Source: Paracyclopina nana
Lineage: Eukaryota > Arthropoda > Copepoda > Cyclopoida > Cyclopettidae
Length of the DNA stretch: 64,000 nucleotides
Assembly (NCBI GenBank): GCA_019096065.1
Contig: JAGUCH010000007.1
Coordinates: 3,866,501-3,930,500 of the forward strand
Direction of reading: 5' to 3'
Both the position numbers and the translations under genes were made by a program. Of the stretch, positions 1-12,144 are shown in pieces (position 1 is the first letter of the stretch; each line of letters begins with the position of its first letter). The notes below the pieces were generated by a model. That model saw only the letters and a list, made by a program, of their open reading frames with translations. It was not told the DNA's origin and did not search any database.

Positions 1-1500
1 TTATTCACCAGCCAATCAGGCAGGACTTTTCCTGCCAAAAGCGTGAAAAATGTAACTCACTGTAACATTGCTGACTTCTCAGCCTTAGATTTTTCGCCTC
101 GGTGCATAGCTGCTACCGGAAAATTCAAACGTTGGCGGGACTTTATTGATGGCGTCACCTGACGCGTAGCTTTGACCCAGCTTTCAAGAAGCCGGAGCTC
201 GTCAAAAAAGTCCTCAGTAGCGATTCCAGAAGGTGTCACCTGACACGCAGCCTTATTGCAGCTTTTAAAATAAGCTACGGCTCATACAAGAATCGCAAAT
301 GACAAAATGGCGTCCTTCTGACGCAAACAAGTGCTTGGAAGACTATGACTTAGTCTCCAAGCTTGGCTCGCCCAGCGTCTTTTCCCCGTAATCACGGGGG
401 ACTGCTTTTAGGGCGAAAATCGCGTCTGGCGGGTTTAATACCGGCCAAAAGCGGAACGAACGCGTCGGGCAGGTCTGATTACCTGCCAAAAGCGTGATAA
501 TAATGAGCTCAAATTTCCAACTATACCTCTGATCCAAGTATCAGGTGGGCCGAAACTCAAGGTCGCGGTTCTCCGGTCCTGAACACGTTGGGCGCCATGA
601 AAAGAAGAGGCCTGAAGCTACTGGGTCTTCAGGTTATCTGCCTTAACCGCGGATATAGCCAAAGTCTTGAATAAGAACTTTGTACGAAAGTGTCGAATAA
701 ACGAAGCAACTTGTCGGTGTGGAAAAATAACATGAACTGACTATATTTTCAGTGGTAAGCTGACAAATAGTAAAGCTGACTTGACTGAGTAAACTGCAGA
801 AGATACAGTTGAGTGTTGAGAGGCCTCCAGGTTGCGTGGTTGGAGCGCTAACGTAGCGATAGGACTTTTCCGATCAAATTATTACATTAAGCTCGAAGAT
901 TGGTGGAAAAAAGGACTGATGGCCAATACGGTATATATTTACAAAGAAGGCAACTTCTCGATATCTTTTATAGTCTTTGAAATCAAACCCGTAGAATCCA
1001 GTTCCACAACGTGGATTAAATGTCAATAGAAGCCGTATTATCAAAACAAACCAATTACCCAATTGTGAAAATGGCATTGAGCCAGCAGTTTATTACATTC
1101 CTGGACAGCAAGACGATGAAATGGCGAAAATGGTGGCAAAAATTCATAAGCCACCATCATTCTACATCTAGGCTACCGTTATTAGACGACCACTCAGATT
1201 ATATGTGTGAAGCGTTGACTCACATTTCACCTTAAATAAATGAGGCCTCAATTAAGCTTGCGATTCTCCACTTGAATTAAAAATTATTATCATTCTTCCT
1301 TATTTTGGGGATGAATTAGGATGAATGCTACTTGTTTGTTTTTCAAAGCAGAATCATCTAGAATGACCAAGCGGACTTGAATTGCGTTTGACGTCATTTA
1401 GGACAATTATCCACAAAATAGATAACGCTTCTCGCTTTGCTAAAAGTGAGATCCCATGTTTTGAAGGAATTATGATGGATCAAATCTAATCTTATCTAGC
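1..1500. other. Gene-poor left edge
   Basis: I find no supportable gene here. The open frames are short and show no domain. The first 550 bp contain diverged copies of a motif of the form CCTGCCAAAAGCGTGA (about 33-48, 447-460 and 482-497) and two copies of a GTCACCTGACRCG-type motif (about 155 and 235), which suggests an old repeat. A stretch from about 830 to 1240 reads as short broken frames on the plus strand and could be a decayed element, but I cannot assign it. Confidence 0.4.
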
Positions 1501-1503
1501 TAA

Positions 1504-1544
1504 TATAAAATAGGCAGCACTGCCAAAGCCGCACCCAGTTCAGT
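1504..1544 (+). promoter_or_regulatory. TATA box and initiator of the cysteine-rich gene
   Basis: TATAAAA at 1504-1510 is followed by an arthropod-type TCAGT initiator at 1540-1544, just before the start codon at 1566. The spacing (about 38 bp) is a little longer than usual. A diverged copy of the sequence just upstream (1449-1496) recurs at 3078-3127. Confidence 0.5.
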
Positions 1545-1565
1545 GAAAAAATATTGCTGATCATC

Positions 1566-2240
1566 ATGACACTCTCCAGGATTGCAGCTACTCTAGTAGT
1601 ATCCTTTTTCATTGCTGCCTCAGCTTCTCCAAGCAAAAAGCTGTCTCCAACCTCATTACTATCAAGGGACTGTGATGGCCCAATATGCAATGGACAGTGC
1701 TGCCCTGAGGTGGATTTTGTTTGCTGCCCTGGAATCAACTTTTGTGCCTCATCAGTTGAAGAATGCCCCAGCTTCTATCAAAAAGCTGCCTTCCTCAAAT
1801 TGGTCAAAGGTGTAAAAGATGATTGCGAGGGTGGTACAAGTTGTCCTACTGGATGTTGCCCCTACCCTAACTATTACTGCTGTCCTGATGGTATATTCTG
1901 TGCCAGCACAGCTTTGACTTGCCCAGGTGGGAAAAAATCAAGCCACCTCAAACTAGAGGCAAAACGAAGCACAACCTCCTGTCCTGGCATGATTTGCAAT
2001 GGAGGATGTTGCCCACATGCTGACTACAAATGCTGCCCAGATCAGCATTTCTGCGCTCCCACACTTGAAGAGTGTCCTCAAGTTGAGAAAAAAGCCTTTT
2101 TGCATGCTGTTCTACCCCTTTTTAAAGCAAATTGCGAATCTGGCCAGACTGACTGCCCTGGAGGGTGCTGCCCATATGAAGGTTACTTTTGCTGCCTAGA
2201 TGGCTTGCACTGTGCACCAAATGCAGCCTCCTGTCCCTAA
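1566..2240 (+). CDS. Secreted four-repeat cysteine-rich protein, granulin-like
   Basis: A single-exon 224-aa protein. The first ATG, at 1566, opens a hydrophobic signal peptide ending in a small-residue AASAS stretch, so secretion is expected. The mature part has four repeats of about 36-45 residues, each with the pattern C..C..CC..CC..C..C (for example ICNGGCCPHADYKCCPD). Repeats 1 and 3 resemble each other, as do 2 and 4, which implies duplication of a pair. The adjacent-cysteine pattern is like the N-terminal half of a granulin/epithelin module, but each unit has eight cysteines rather than twelve. A role as a secreted defence or growth-factor-like peptide is only inference. A TATA box lies upstream and an AATAAA near 2427 downstream. 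Confidence 0.8.
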   Translation: MTLSRIAATLVVSFFIAASASPSKKLSPTSLLSRDCDGPICNGQCCPEVDFVCCPGINFCASSVEECPSFYQKAAFLKLVKGVKDDCEGGTSCPTGCCPYPNYYCCPDGIFCASTALTCPGGKKSSHLKLEAKRSTTSCPGMICNGGCCPHADYKCCPDQHFCAPTLEECPQVEKKAFLHAVLPLFKANCESGQTDCPGGCCPYEGYFCCLDGLHCAPNAASCP

Positions 2241-2582
2241 AAATGTCATGTGACTTTTCATCGATAACTTTTATCAGGCTGTTTTATCACATAAACAAAT
2301 ATACATTCTATATGCTCCTGCTCAGTTAAGTCTTATCCACATTTTATTAAAACATCATTAGGTGCCGTCACTAATGCCTAAAATGAGATGGGTTTAAGGA
2401 TCTAAACTAATGGTGGATTGTAACAATAAACAAAGTGGGTTTTTAAGCTAACACTTTTTGGACTTGGTGAAGTAAAAATATTTTCATAGTAAATTAAAAT
2501 ATGAAATTCCCTCATGTTTTCTTTACAAAGACACTTTTCAGAGCTTAATATTACAACTCAGGTATAAAGAAAGAGGTTTTTC

Positions 2583-2790
2583 TAAAGCCTTTTTGCATGC
2601 TGTTCTACCCCTTTCTTAACAGTTTCTAAACAGTGAAACTGGAGGAGACTGCCCCTTCCAAGATTGGTATTGCTGTCCAGATGGTATCTACTGTGCACCA
2701 AATGAAGCCTCCTGTCCTTAAAAAATATTGCGCAGCTTTTGAGGGATATCTGTTATCAGGCTGTTTCATCACTTAAGCAAATATACATTT
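2583..2790 (+). pseudogene. Decayed copy of the last cysteine-rich repeat and 3' end
   Basis: This copies the end of the gene at 1566-2240. The stretch reading gcctttttgcatgctgttct is repeated, then a shortened last unit (..CCPDGxYCAPNEASCP stop) and the same 3' flank containing atcaggctgttt. The unit lacks the first CC pair and has no start of its own. It is either a relic of a tandem copy or a possible alternative last exon, since it follows a TTAACAG sequence that could act as an acceptor. Confidence 0.6.
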
Positions 2791-3354
2791 CAATATATCC
2801 CTTTGTTCTGCGGAGTCTTCAAATGTCTTTAAGGATGAAATTCTTATTGAAAACAACATTTCAATGCAACATTGATTTTAGCAGCCCAAGCTTGCCTTTT
2901 CTTTAATTGTTTTCATGATTTTATGATTGTCTATGACACTGACTCTTGCCGCAATTTTTCAAAATGCTGCTAAAGTTACAACTGACCTAGTCGGTGTTGA
3001 TGAACAAGGCATTAATTGAGTTTCACTTCAACTAGGAAAATCTTGAAAAATTGATGATGCCTCTTGCATGGCAGAAGCGAAATCCCACGTTTTGAAGGAT
3101 TTACGTTGGATCAATTGCTATCTTAACCATGCAAAACAAAAGAAGAAGAATACACCAAAAATAGATCAAATGATGCTCGAAGTTTATGCGTATTATTTTT
3201 AAGATAACTTTCACGCTCAAATAAAATAACTACCAAGGACATGATAAATTAATGAATAGGTATTAAACAAATTGAACAATATTCCTTGCTGCAAATAGGC
3301 TTTCTCTTGATCTTTATTTTGTGCATTTTGTTGAATATCCATTGGAAGAGTGTT
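2791..3354. other. Intergenic, with promoter-like duplicate
   Basis: No gene seen. Bases 3078-3127 are a diverged repeat of 1449-1496, the segment just upstream of the cysteine-rich gene, which fits an eroded tandem array. An AATAAA on the minus strand (about 3310-3315) probably serves the VPS50 transcript. Confidence 0.4.
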
Positions 3355-6300
3355 CTATTGTTGTCTGCGAATTTTTTCAGAAAAGTCATTCACCATTTGA
3401 TTCAGCTTTTGCTTGGTCTTGTTGTTGCTATAAGCCACAGAATTGATAAGTGCAATCAATTGCTTACTAGAGTACTCCTGAAAATTTTCATTTTTTGAGT
3501 GAAAGCTTTCAATTGACCATCTATATGGATTATATGACTACTCACTGGATGCTGGTTCATCCACTCCTCTAGCTCAGCTTCAGGTATATAAAATGCTTTC
3601 ACATAATTGGTGACGTAGTCTTGGTGTGGCAGAGGCTTAATTTCGGAAATTCGCTCCAATTTCATGACAAAGTGCCTAAAGTCGAGTTGCATGAGGGCGC
3701 GGCCTTCATTGCTGCATTTCTTAGCCTGGGAAAATCTAAAGCGAAAAAAAGAGGATCGCATGTCGTACAATTGGCCATTTTGTGGCTCTTTTTGGATTAC
3801 CCTTCAACAAAGATTGCGGCGGAAGCATACGTGCATAAACTCCATAAGCACGTGACCACCTCATTGGTGATGACAATGGAATCACTTAGATCCTGCAGCC
3901 GCATGCTGAAGATCTGAAGCTCCTATGAGGAAAACAGATGAATTTCAATTAACATCTTCCGCGAATATCATCAATTCAAATTTCACATCATCAATCATTA
4001 AGGTTTTGAAGAGTTCAGCTCTAAATTCGAAAAAACCTACTTCGAAGGAATTGGTAAATGCGCATTACGTTATAATAAATGAAACGCAATTAGAGAGCGT
4101 CCTTTCAACGCTAAGTGACAATTTCCGTCAAGAAGCTTGAATTCATGAATTACTAGTCACAGCCAAAGCAGCAAAAACTGCATCAATCAAATCCAATAAA
4201 GCATCGCGTCTTGAATTTTCTCTGCTTAGATTTAGATTGATGAAAACGTTTTCTCGCTTAGAAACTTTCCACTCCTATGTATCACAAGCTTTTTTACTTA
4301 GCAGTCCCTAAAGACAGGAACAAAAGGTAAAGACCTGAAGGAACATCATCAGTGCAGTGACGACTTTAAAAATATCGCGGCAACGCTTACATGTTTACAC
4401 GGCTTTCAAATGCGTATTAAATTACGGCTCAAAACACCGTCATAGTTCAGCGAATACATCCTTCCCAGTAAAATTGAAGCTAATGAAAACTGGGATGACG
4501 ATAGCCTTTTTAATTATTCTTTGGAGGCTTCTTCGATTAAGAAACCAAATCACGATCAACCTACACGTTTTAGAACTGTTACTACTTATTGAATTATCTT
4601 TTATGAGCTGCGATGTCAAGGCAACCACTTACATATTTGCAACGCATTATGAAATCCTCTCATGACAAAAGCCAGCTTTATAATAAAGCACTCACCCTGA
4701 GAAGCACATCAACATATTGGCTATGTTGACTTTTCACATCGCGGATATCCCAAGCCACTTTGGACATGAGTTGCAAGGCAACTTCACTGTTAATTGCTTT
4801 GGAGCACGAAGTCAAGTATACGGGAAGCCTCAAGTCCTCAATGACCTCAATCGTCTATAAAGCAATAAAATTCACGATGTGCTCAAGCCAGTGCATATTT
4901 TGATTAAAGTATACCTCCGCATAGTAAATATTGACCGATGCATTATCGTTGGTTGTCATAAAAGGTCTGAGGAAGATAAATTGTCGGGCAACAAATATCA
5001 CTGATTCCACAGCAGTTATTTTTTGCGCAAGTCCATGCAAGCTTTCTGAATCTCTCAAAGTGTCTAGCACGTGGTCCGCCAATGCAGACGTCTCTGGTGC
5101 CTTAAATCCATTCGTGTGCCTGGAAATAAATAAAAACTCTTAATAAGTGAGGATATTGATGCATACTAAGCATGAAATTACCTTTGGCCACTGCTGAGAT
5201 TGTTGTCAAATATCTTTCTAAAACGAGCTATCACAGTCTGGAATCTCGGTTTTATCACAGGCATATGAATTTCATTCTAGGTAGAAAAAAATGAATGCCG
5301 TTATGCAGTATGCAATTTCAGAGCTACTACTCACCATATCACTAGAACTGGCAAAAAAGTCGTAAACTGTTAGACAATAAAAGTCAAGCAATTGGGTCAA
5401 GGCAGTAAAAACGTGGCAGGATATGGGCTCTAGCATTTGCATCAGGTGCAAATACTTTCCACACAACCGTAGCAACATCAAAGAAGTGTTGGTCAAAATT
5501 GGAATCTCTGCGCTTTTCTTAATGGCAACAAGACCTTTCTTTGGAGTAGAATGTATCACTCCGTCGCCTTCATCAATAAACTCTTGGGTCAATTCTGCGG
5601 GCAAATCCTCCTCGTCGTCTTCTGATATTTCTTCCTCGGGATAAAAGGCGGCTTCTTCAAGCATAAAGTTTTCCTCCATAACTGTTTCGTCTAGGAAATT
5701 GTCGAAAGGTGCCACAAAATCATCACGGGCAGCCTCAATTATTTCCCTGAATGACTTTCTTGGGCTTTTGGTAGAAATTAAGAGGCTGCTGTTGCCAGGC
5801 AATGATGCGGCCATGTGCCTAAATTCTTTGAGCTGAATTACCTTGAATGAATGCTTCACAGGACATAATGCCCACCCTTCATTGTCCAAGTGCATTTTTA
5901 GCTCATTCAAACGCTCACTATGGTAAGCATTGAAATAGGAGAGACATTGCTCTTTTAGAGATTGTTGCAAACTTCCAGAATCACTGCCGCTAAACTTCCA
6001 TCCAACTTCGATCAGAATATGTATGGTGTCAATGATCTTGAGAAAGGCATCGATATTCAGACCAGTCACAGAATTGGAGCTGATTAGAATCCTCACTTTG
6101 GTCTGTACATCTTGCCAAATCCGTTGAAACCCGTTTGTCAGCTTCTTGATCACAAAGTCTTGGTCGATCTCACCGGATGCCTGCATTTTGTGCCAGTTGA
6201 AAATTTGCAGGTAGCTCCTCATTATTCCGCACAATGACCTACACAAGTCCACCAGGCAAGGTAAAAGGCTTGAAAGAGCCAACTGCGAGCACAAGTCTCC

Positions 6301-7305
6301 GTACAGCTTTTTGGAGATTTCCACATCTTCAGCATTATTGTGGCAAAGCACAACATGGCCATAGACAACGTTCCACGCTGTGTTGTGTACTGCAGAAGCT
6401 GAGTGCATCTGAAGCTGATCCATAGAGGTCTGAGTCTTGCCAAGAAGCTTGTAAGCCTCTTGCAGTCTCGCGTACACAGGCTCCTTGAAATCGACACATA
6501 TTTTTGACAATGCCACATCCAGCTGCTCTTCGGCCAGCTCTAGAGTCTCTTTTAACTTATGAGAGAGTTGCTCAATGGATTTGAAATGGCTGTATGTTTT
6601 TGCCGCATTTTGTGCTTCCAATAGTAAATGGATGGCTCCAGAGTATTCTCCATCCTCAAGACATTGATGAAGTTTCTCGTCTGTCCTCTGTAAGGTTGAA
6701 ATGACAGTCAAATTGTCGAGCAAAGCTCGAGCTCTCTGACGTCTGCGATAAGCTGCTAATATTCCAAGTGACGAGGCTGTGAATTTAGTGCGAGCTTCAT
6801 ACAACCCATTGCGACCCTTGCTGACTGAATGCAGAGCTTTGGCAACTTCAGCCTCCAGAAGGCGAACATTCTCAAATTCGATGTTGCATTCAGATCTCTT
6901 TTCCAAGATTTGCATAAAAGCTCGCTTCGTGACAACTTTGAGCTGGCGCAAAAGCCTCTGTCTTTGCACATCGACAGCCGCTTGATCAAAGTTCGGAGGG
7001 AATTTGGCAATCTCATGCGGAGTAGGATCAAAATCATCGGTGAAGTAGAGATCTTCGACTCCTTTCAGGACTTCCTCTTCCTCAAAATCTGTAAGAGGTC
7101 CTTGAATGCGACCACGATTGGTTGAAGCCGCTGAAGTTCTTGCACATCTTCTATTGAGATCATTTGCCAGCAAATCTTGAGAATATGTCACTGATGATGA
7201 TGCTACGTGTCCAGGTGTGCCAGGTACTTCACTATTACTCCCAAGTCGACCTTTGTTTATAAAAGTTCGAAACTTTTCCTTGATGTTGAGGCCACTGGGC
7301 TCCAT
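3355..7305 (-). CDS. VPS50: Syndetin, EARP complex subunit
   Basis: VPS50/CCDC132 is the specific subunit of the EARP tethering complex on recycling endosomes. Seven exons join in frame on the minus strand: 5335-7305, 5182-5276, 4915-5119, 4696-4854, 3801-3922, 3546-3735 and 3355-3477. They total 2865 nt, or 954 aa; the human protein is 964 aa. Exon 1 holds the Vps54-like N-terminal coiled-coil region (VEDLYFTDDFDPTPHEI and AAYRRRQRARALLDNLTVIS). The later exons give the conserved C-terminal domain, including SESLHGLAQKITAVESVIF, KKCSNEGRALMQLDF and a final YSSKQLIALINS segment. All introns are GT..AG; most are about 60 bp and one is 773 bp (3923-4695, no gene seen inside). The gene is divergent from the inositol phosphatase. 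Confidence 0.95.
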
Positions 7306-7974
7306 GGTTTATGCGAGAAAAGTTTCACTTATTTTCCTCCATCAGAGTAATGATGGTATTTCGATAGATAATTGATCTCACATATGCCAAAACTAGAGCG
7401 ACTAGGTGTGTGTGATGTCAACAGTTTTGTTTCTCAATAGTAGCAGATCGAAAAAAGCCGATCCTACTACTTTGAGAAGAAAGAACCGAGCTTTTAGCTA
7501 GATTTTTTCTAAAGATTGCAATCAATTCTCTCACTATTATAATTTAGTAGTGATTTAGCCAACAGTAGCTCTCAAATTATTTTTAGAGGCAAAAAATGAG
7601 AAAAAAGTCCGATAGTTTTGCCTTAAAAAGTAACAATTGATGCCTTACACTTCAGATTGATGAGTGAGCGTTCGCGGAATTTGTGACATTTGTTTACTTT
7701 TTAATATTAATTTGAACGCTGTAAAGGAAGAAGGAAAACTTCCAAAGGCATTATCGTGATTTTTGATAATGAAGCTCTAAGTTATGATATAAAAACGGAA
7801 GCAGTTCATTGCGAAGATTTTGAAAATATTTGAAGAATTCCGTTAGCTTGTCTTAATGATCGATCTTTAAGCTCACATCAGCAGATACATGTCACTCGGG
7901 GGAAGAAAAATTGTTACGATTGACTAGTGGTTACATGACTCCAACATTCAAGGGCTTCCCATCGTTAACTGAAA
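7306..7974. other. Shared intergenic region of a divergent pair
   Basis: This is a 669-bp gap between the VPS50 start (-) and the INPP1 start (+). It is AT-rich and contains no open frame of note. It probably holds both promoters, but I see no clear TATA box in register with either start. Confidence 0.5.
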
Positions 7975-9319
7975 ATGAGACAGTTCTTAAGAAGTGTCAT
8001 TTCCAGCTCAGAAAAAGCAGCCAGCTTGGCCAGAGCTTGTCGTAGAGAGGCTGACTTATTCCAACTCCTTGTTGAGGTGAGTTGAGTTTTCATTTCATTC
8101 CATCTGAAATGTCGATGAAACTTTTTGCTGATTAAGGAGAAAAAAGGCGATGACAAGAACAAAAACACGAGCCATGACTTCAAAACACTTGCTGATGTGC
8201 TCATTCAGGAGACTGTCAGGCATGATTTAGGGGAAAAATACCCAGATTTGAAAGACAACATTCTGGGCGAAGAGAGTAACAAGTTCACCAATACTTTAGG
8301 GGAAAGTGTTCAAGTGCAAGTATGCAGCTCACAAGCAGAAACCTCGCTTCTTTTGGAAAAAGTTCTCGACGGACGCCAAGGAGCTGCTGACATCTTGGCA
8401 AAACTAGTCCACTCTGAAGAGCGTCATGATGACAAAAACATTGAAATGTATCTGGAAAAAGTCCCCGACGACAAGCAATTCGATGTCAGTGACTTTGGGA
8501 TCTGGATTGACCCAATAGGTAACAACTATTTGTAGCATTTTTAGCCAGCTTCTAAAATGACTTCAAATGTTTAGATGGAACAAATAATTATATTCGTGGA
8601 AATGATGAAATTGACGCATTGAAGTTGAAGACAGTTGAAGTGGTCTCCAAAGGACTTCCAGTCGTGACAGTATTGATCGGAGTTTTTAGCAAGAAGACCG
8701 GGGCTCCAATTGCCGGTGTTGTCAATCAGCCCTTTGCATTTTTTGATGAGGCCGAGCAAAAGTAGGAAGCAACGAAACATACATAGCCATAAATCATTAC
8801 TGTTCTTTCGTATTTAGGTGGCGAGGAAGAGTCCATTGGGGCTGCATTTTAAACAACCAGAATTACAGCAATGTACCGTTGCTGCCCACAAGGTCCACCC
8901 CTAAGGCCGTCCTTAGCCTCACCGAGTCTCCGGAATTAGTCGAGAAGCTGAAGGGTGCATATGAGACTGTGGAAGCAGGAGGTGCAGGCCATAAGATACT
9001 TTGCGTTGCGCTCGGATTGGTTGATGTGTATGTCACGTCCAAGGCATCAACTTACAAATGGGACACGTGCGCTGGTAAACTTAATTGTTTCGCTAATCTG
9101 TTTTCCCCAATGAGTTAAAGTCTAATTTCCTCCCAAGGTCAAGGTCTGCTCCTGAGCCTTGGAGGGGGATGTGTGGAGTTTTCAAATCCCGAAAAGCCTC
9201 TAGTCTACAACAATCCAAATAATGAAAAAGCTGGCATTGGAAAATGGTGCAATGATCAGGGCATGATTGCATTCCGACACGAATCTGAGCTTGATAGGAT
9301 CAAGCAAATCCTTAACTGA
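7975..9319 (+). CDS. INPP1: Inositol polyphosphate 1-phosphatase
   Basis: This lithium-sensitive, Mg-dependent enzyme removes the 1-phosphate from inositol 1,4-bisphosphate and 1,3,4-trisphosphate. Five exons (7975-8076, 8137-8518, 8575-8761, 8818-9074, 9138-9319) join to 1110 nt, 369 aa. Family motifs are intact: GEESNKFTNTLGE, the metal-binding WIDPIDGTNNYI (formed across the junction 8518/8575) and the WDTCA motif (formed before the 9074 junction). The N-terminus (SEKAASLARACRREADLFQLL) aligns with the start of vertebrate INPP1, which supports the ATG at 7975. The stop lies 89 bp from that of the convergent CLIC gene. Confidence 0.93.
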
Positions 9320-9408
9320 TCATGATCTCAATTTTAAAGAAACGAAGTGGTAGTATATATTTCACTTGACTGGTATGCTTAATTAAATCATGAATAATCT
9401 AAGATGGT

Positions 9409-12144
9409 TTAAATGTTAATGGGAATCGCGACTGCGGGCACGTCGAAGGAAAATCGTGGGGTGTTTCGTGTGAGACTAGAGTACAACTCGTACGACAATT
9501 TAGGCGTATCTGGTCGGCTTGCCCAGTGAAGCACGATTTCTTGATCGGGTGGACAGGATTTTTGGAAAATGTCCTCATTGTATGCATTGTTCAAGTACCG
9601 CCATATGCCTACCATGTGCGATGGGATGTTCAAGCTCTTGAGGGTAGAGGCTGCGACGCGTACATGGTGCAGCTTGGGCAATACTTCGCAATCGAGATGA
9701 CTTAGCGAGTCACCAAGCAGAAATCTGTCAAAGTAAAAAAGCAAACAATATCTCATACGTCATCAAAAACTTCTCTCCCTTTTCCCCCTACGCCCAAATG
9801 TGTCTCATGAAAAATACTATTTGACATATTCTCCATAATATGGCAAGAAGTGCTTGTGTCAGGAGTGTTGCAATGTCTCATAATTAGGTGTGAAATTTGC
9901 TGCAAGACGCATGACATCGCGATAAAGCGGTATAGTTGAATTAAGTACCTGGTCGTGGTTCCTTTCAGGAGGTCATCAAGACGATTCAACTCGGATAACA
10001 AGGCAGTAGCATCTTTCGACACCGACTTGATGTAGAAGCAGAATTTGGAGAAAAAGTTCCGCGTCAGCTTGTCCACATTTTCATTGAGTGCAGGATCGTC
10101 CAATCTATTAGCAATGGGATACTGCAAATCGATGTAGTCGATGATCTCTTCCACCGTGTCAATGGCAGTTTCGCTGTGAATAATTGCTGGCAAATTGCGT
10201 AGGCCGTTGGCCTTTAGGGCTGAGGGAAGGTCACGACTAGTTGGTACAGTGGCCACTCGAAATTTGATGGGTGCTAAAGAATATAAAAATTAAATAATAG
10301 TTGAGTAAAAATAGTGTAATCATTTCACCGACATCTTAATTTCCGCGTGAATATTCACATAGACCATGAGAAGTTCCGGGGAGATTTGGCTAATATAATA
10401 TAGGCTAAACTGAAGATCTATCTTGGTCAGATCGAGTTGGCTTGACAGCAAGGATCAAGTGAAAATTGCCAATTAGCCTTGTATATCTAGATGCCCATTT
10501 GAGATATACAGGCAGAAAAACCGCAGGACCGTTATTGCGCAAGCTACGTTTTTATACACGCTCGTAATAGATGGAGAATTATTCTTATATGTGTATTCTT
10601 ATAACGCCAGGAAAATCCCACGCTTCCCATTGTACTTATAGATTAATGACAACCATGGTTGCCTAGATTAGAGGTGTATCGGGCTCAGGCCCGAGCCCGA
10701 AAGCCCGATACCAATTTCTGGCCCGAGCTAAATAAGACCCCAGCCCGAGCCCGACTCGGGCCGATTTACAGAAAGCCCGAAAAAGTCCGAAGTCATTTTC
10801 AAAAAGCCCGAAGTGGCCCGAATGACATTTTTTAAAAATTCAAAACTTCAGAAAAACAATTGCTCCAGATTGTGAGCTTTAATATTGAGTTTGATTGTTA
10901 AGTTTCCCTTCATTTGCATAACCTTCAGTAATTGATGAGAATTTCATAACAATAAAGTGATTTTTATTCAGATTTTTCCTGAAAAATTGTAGATTTTGTC
11001 TCGGCCCGAAAAGCCCGTAACATTTTTTGACTGGCCCGAAAAAGCCCGAAGCCTGAAAAAAAAGTTCAGGCCCGGCCCGACCCGACCCGAGTAATTTTTT
11101 GAAAGCCCGAGCCCGACCCGAGCCCGACATTTCTTGGCCCGATACACCTCTAGCCTAGATTTATTTCCTTAATTTCAGCAAAGCATTTCCCAATTGATTC
11201 GCAATTCTCAGTAATGGAAAACGAAACGGGTGAGCACTCACTGCTCAGCTTTACATTCCAGATTAAACTTGACCAGTGCGCTGACCTAGGCTCAGTTCGC
11301 AGCAGGTTGTCAAGCTGCATGCAACTTGGCAATTTGACTCAGTTTTACGATCTGACTCATCTGAGAAAAAAGTGAAAATTTCCGAGAGGAAAACGAAACA
11401 ATCCTCGTTTTGTGCATAACAGATACTGCTATTTTTGAAGGTAAGGTCGAATCTATTTATCCTAGTTTTCTTGACAGGAAAATTTGGCTATATGTCAAAG
11501 ATGGTAATAATATCCTATCAAATAAGCATAATTCTGGCCATGAGGCAAAAAATATGCGCGCGTCCAAAGGTATGAGCATATACGATATTCAAATTGATTG
11601 TGCATGCAAATGAAACTTTCATATCTGAAAGTTGACGACGACGACGACAAAAAATGAAGTGAGATTTATCATTTCACTTCTTGGGTTGTCAACGTTTTAG
11701 ACTGATGAAGTTACGATTACTGCTCATTTTTCATGCTGAGGACATGGTGCTAGTAAGCGAGGAAGGTGCGTAAAATTGCCCTCTAAATTGCTAGCATGCT
11801 TAAACCATGCATTTTGAGATGCATTGCCTTGTGCATTCTGCAGTGATTTTCTACCAATTAATCATAATGCTGAGATATTTTGGAAAACAAATTAGCATAA
11901 ATGGAGAAGCAGTTTTACCTCCTTGGGCAGATTTCAGCATGAGCAGCATAAATATTCGCTGGCAAAATGGACACGCTCCATATTTCCTGTTATCGCAGCC
12001 AGCCCTCACGTAAAGTGTGAGAACATTTTCGTCATGCACTTCGTTGCTGCGAAAAACTTGAGGCCTTTTGAGGAGCAGATTGTTATTGTTCTCGTCCTCT
12101 TTTTCTTTGCACTTGTTCACGTTATTGTGGTTGGACCTCGTCAT
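9409..12144 (-). CDS. Clic: Chloride intracellular channel protein, EXC-4/CLIC type
   Basis: A GST-fold protein that can be soluble or membrane-inserted. Exons: 11919-12144 (thioredoxin-like start with the redox motif CPFCQR), 9949-10255 and 9409-9724 (all-alpha domain, LLGDSLSHLDCEVLPKLHHV and SCPPDQEIVLHW). With these borders the CDS is 849 nt, 282 aa. The second exon's 5' border is the weak point. The best-looking acceptor (TTCTTTAG before 10274) leaves the frame off by one, whereas the AG ending at 10256 restores it. The resulting join gives LKSAQG followed by VATVPTSRD, slightly shorter than in relatives. Intron 1 is 1.66 kb and carries a MITE. CPFC, with two cysteines, suits a glutaredoxin-like site. 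Confidence 0.82.
10256..11918. other. Clic: CLIC intron 1
   Basis: A 1.66 kb intron, far longer than most introns in this window. Its excess length is partly explained by the 484-bp inverted-repeat element at 10669-11152. A short GAC-type trinucleotide run lies at about 11635-11650. No other coding sequence is supported. Confidence 0.6.
10669..11152. mobile_element. Non-autonomous hAT-like MITE
   Basis: A 484-bp element with perfect 16-bp terminal inverted repeats (TAGAGGTGTATCGGGC at the left end, its complement at 11137-11152). It is flanked by an exact 8-bp target duplication GCCTAGAT (10661-10668 and 11153-11160). An 8-bp duplication and TA-start ends point to the hAT superfamily. The subterminal regions are full of direct and inverted copies of GCCCGA/TCGGGC, likely transposase-binding repeats, and the middle is AT-rich. 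It encodes no transposase. Confidence 0.88.

Noticed and set aside
4357-4665. Plus-strand ORF within VPS50
   Set aside because: It lies in a 773-bp intron of VPS50 and has no recognisable domain or splice context.
10879-11130. ORF inside the MITE
   Set aside because: It arises from GCCCGA repeats; no transposase similarity.
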